From an uncultured Bacteroidales bacterium (GTDB lineage: Bacteria; Bacteroidota; Bacteroidia; Bacteroidales; Bacteroidaceae): a stretch of 64,000 nt of DNA. The DNA lies in NCBI GenBank assembly GCA_902779845.1, contig CACZCZ010000013.1, forward strand, positions 1-64,000. The letters run 5' to 3'. The first letter of the stretch is position 1; every line of letters starts with the position of its first letter. The translations under genes and the position numbers were made by a program. The notes beneath the pieces were generated by a model, which made no database searches, was not told the origin of the DNA, and worked only from the letters and a program-made list of their open reading frames with translations. Positions 63,702-64,000 of the stretch are shown in pieces.

Positions 63702-64000
63702 ATGAAAAGATTGATCCTATTTTCAATGATGTGCTTAATGGTGATGGGATCCAGGGCACAAAGTATCAGCGGACGCGTCATCGACGAACTGTTTCAGCCG
63801 ATGGCAACGGCAAACGTCATTCTCCTTAACCGTGCCGACTCAGCTTTCATTGCGGGAGCCGCGACAAAAGACGACGGGACTTTCAGCATCGATGCAGACG
63901 CAAAGAACGGGTTGCTGAAAGTATCGTGCATGGGATATATAACAAGGTATATAGAAGCACGAAAGGATAGCGTGGGCGATATTCAGATGCAACCAGACAC
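63702..64000 (+). CDS. Outer-membrane protein with carboxypeptidase-regulatory-like N-terminus, 5' part only
   Basis: The first 99 codons are in the window. A signal peptide (about 1-19, MGSRAQ) is followed by a CarboxypepD_reg-like domain (ISGRVIDELFQPMATANVIL, then DDGTFSIDAD and LKVSCMGYITRYIEA). This start is typical of TonB-dependent receptors and related outer-membrane beta-barrel proteins in Bacteroidetes; the barrel lies beyond the window. The FQPMATANV-L-L-N variant with S-A-F-I-x-G-A-A-T is frequent in the non-SusC group of barrels. Confidence 0.75.
   Translation, partial: MKRLILFSMMCLMVMGSRAQSISGRVIDELFQPMATANVILLNRADSAFIAGAATKDDGTFSIDADAKNGLLKVSCMGYITRYIEARKDSVGDIQMQPD

Overview
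The window looks like a chromosomal segment of a Bacteroidales bacterium, most likely Prevotellaceae. This rests on many promoters with the Bacteroidetes -7 box TAnnTTTG (several with a TTTG box 19-20 nt upstream), type IX secretion (T9SS) C-terminal sorting tails, a C10 peptidase with BspA-like leucine-rich repeats, a FeoA-FeoB fusion, and the order tig-clpP-clpX-recQ. Genus and species cannot be fixed from sequence alone. I recognised no tRNA, rRNA, CRISPR array or intact insertion sequence.

Layout. 1-2.7 kb: the 5' end of an amidohydrolase lipoprotein gene, a possible transposase remnant, and an AT-rich three-gene unit of unknown function. 3.4-8 kb: a WYL regulator, a candidate structured RNA, a Cache-SpoIIE phosphatase and an rRNA m5C methyltransferase. 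8-19 kb: a giant secreted C10 peptidase, a hemolysin III protein, a large carboxypeptidase-regulatory/macroglobulin-like protein and a MINPP-like histidine phosphatase. 19-24.4 kb: ferrous iron uptake (FeoAB plus a Cys-rich partner), Mla lipid transport (MlaE, MlaF) and LptB. 24.5-30 kb: trigger factor, ClpP, ClpX, RecQ. 30-33 kb: an ORF6N protein, a MazF-like toxin-antitoxin pair and an outer-membrane protein behind a long leader. 33.7-45.3 kb: guaB, two SurA-like chaperones, an OstA-like protein, mutL, trpS and gdhA. 45.5-60 kb: a membrane-tethered TPR/HTH regulator, two paralogous T9SS cargo proteins, a GH95 fucosidase and a three-gene secreted cluster. 60.6-64 kb: an orphan nucleotidyltransferase, a HigBA-like module, a truncated Crp/Fnr regulator, a LuxR-type regulator and the start of an outer-membrane protein gene.

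How it fits together: the GC-rich core covers envelope biogenesis (LptB, OstA, SurA-like chaperones, Mla), proteostasis and DNA repair. The AT-richer accessory parts (about 1-2.7, 31.4-33.2 and 47-60 kb) carry secreted or surface proteins and toxin-antitoxin modules.

The most unusual feature is a family of GC-rich palindromic repeats (core CCCCTCCCT-N-AGGGAGGGG, flanked by AGACTC and GTAATTAC). They lie between genes and also in frame inside feoAB (two places), a ppiC-type gene, an ostA-like gene and trpS, with a divergent version in mutL. There they add peptides of the type TPLPxREGxGES after signal peptides, at N-termini or in linkers. They come as inverted pairs, and at ppiC, ostA and trpS the pair brackets the start codon; in trpS the two arms form a perfect 36-bp inverted repeat. 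Other intergenic filler repeats are also found in frame inside rsmF-like, GH95 and T9SS cargo genes. This resembles REPIN and Rickettsia palindromic elements, but I recognise no described family.
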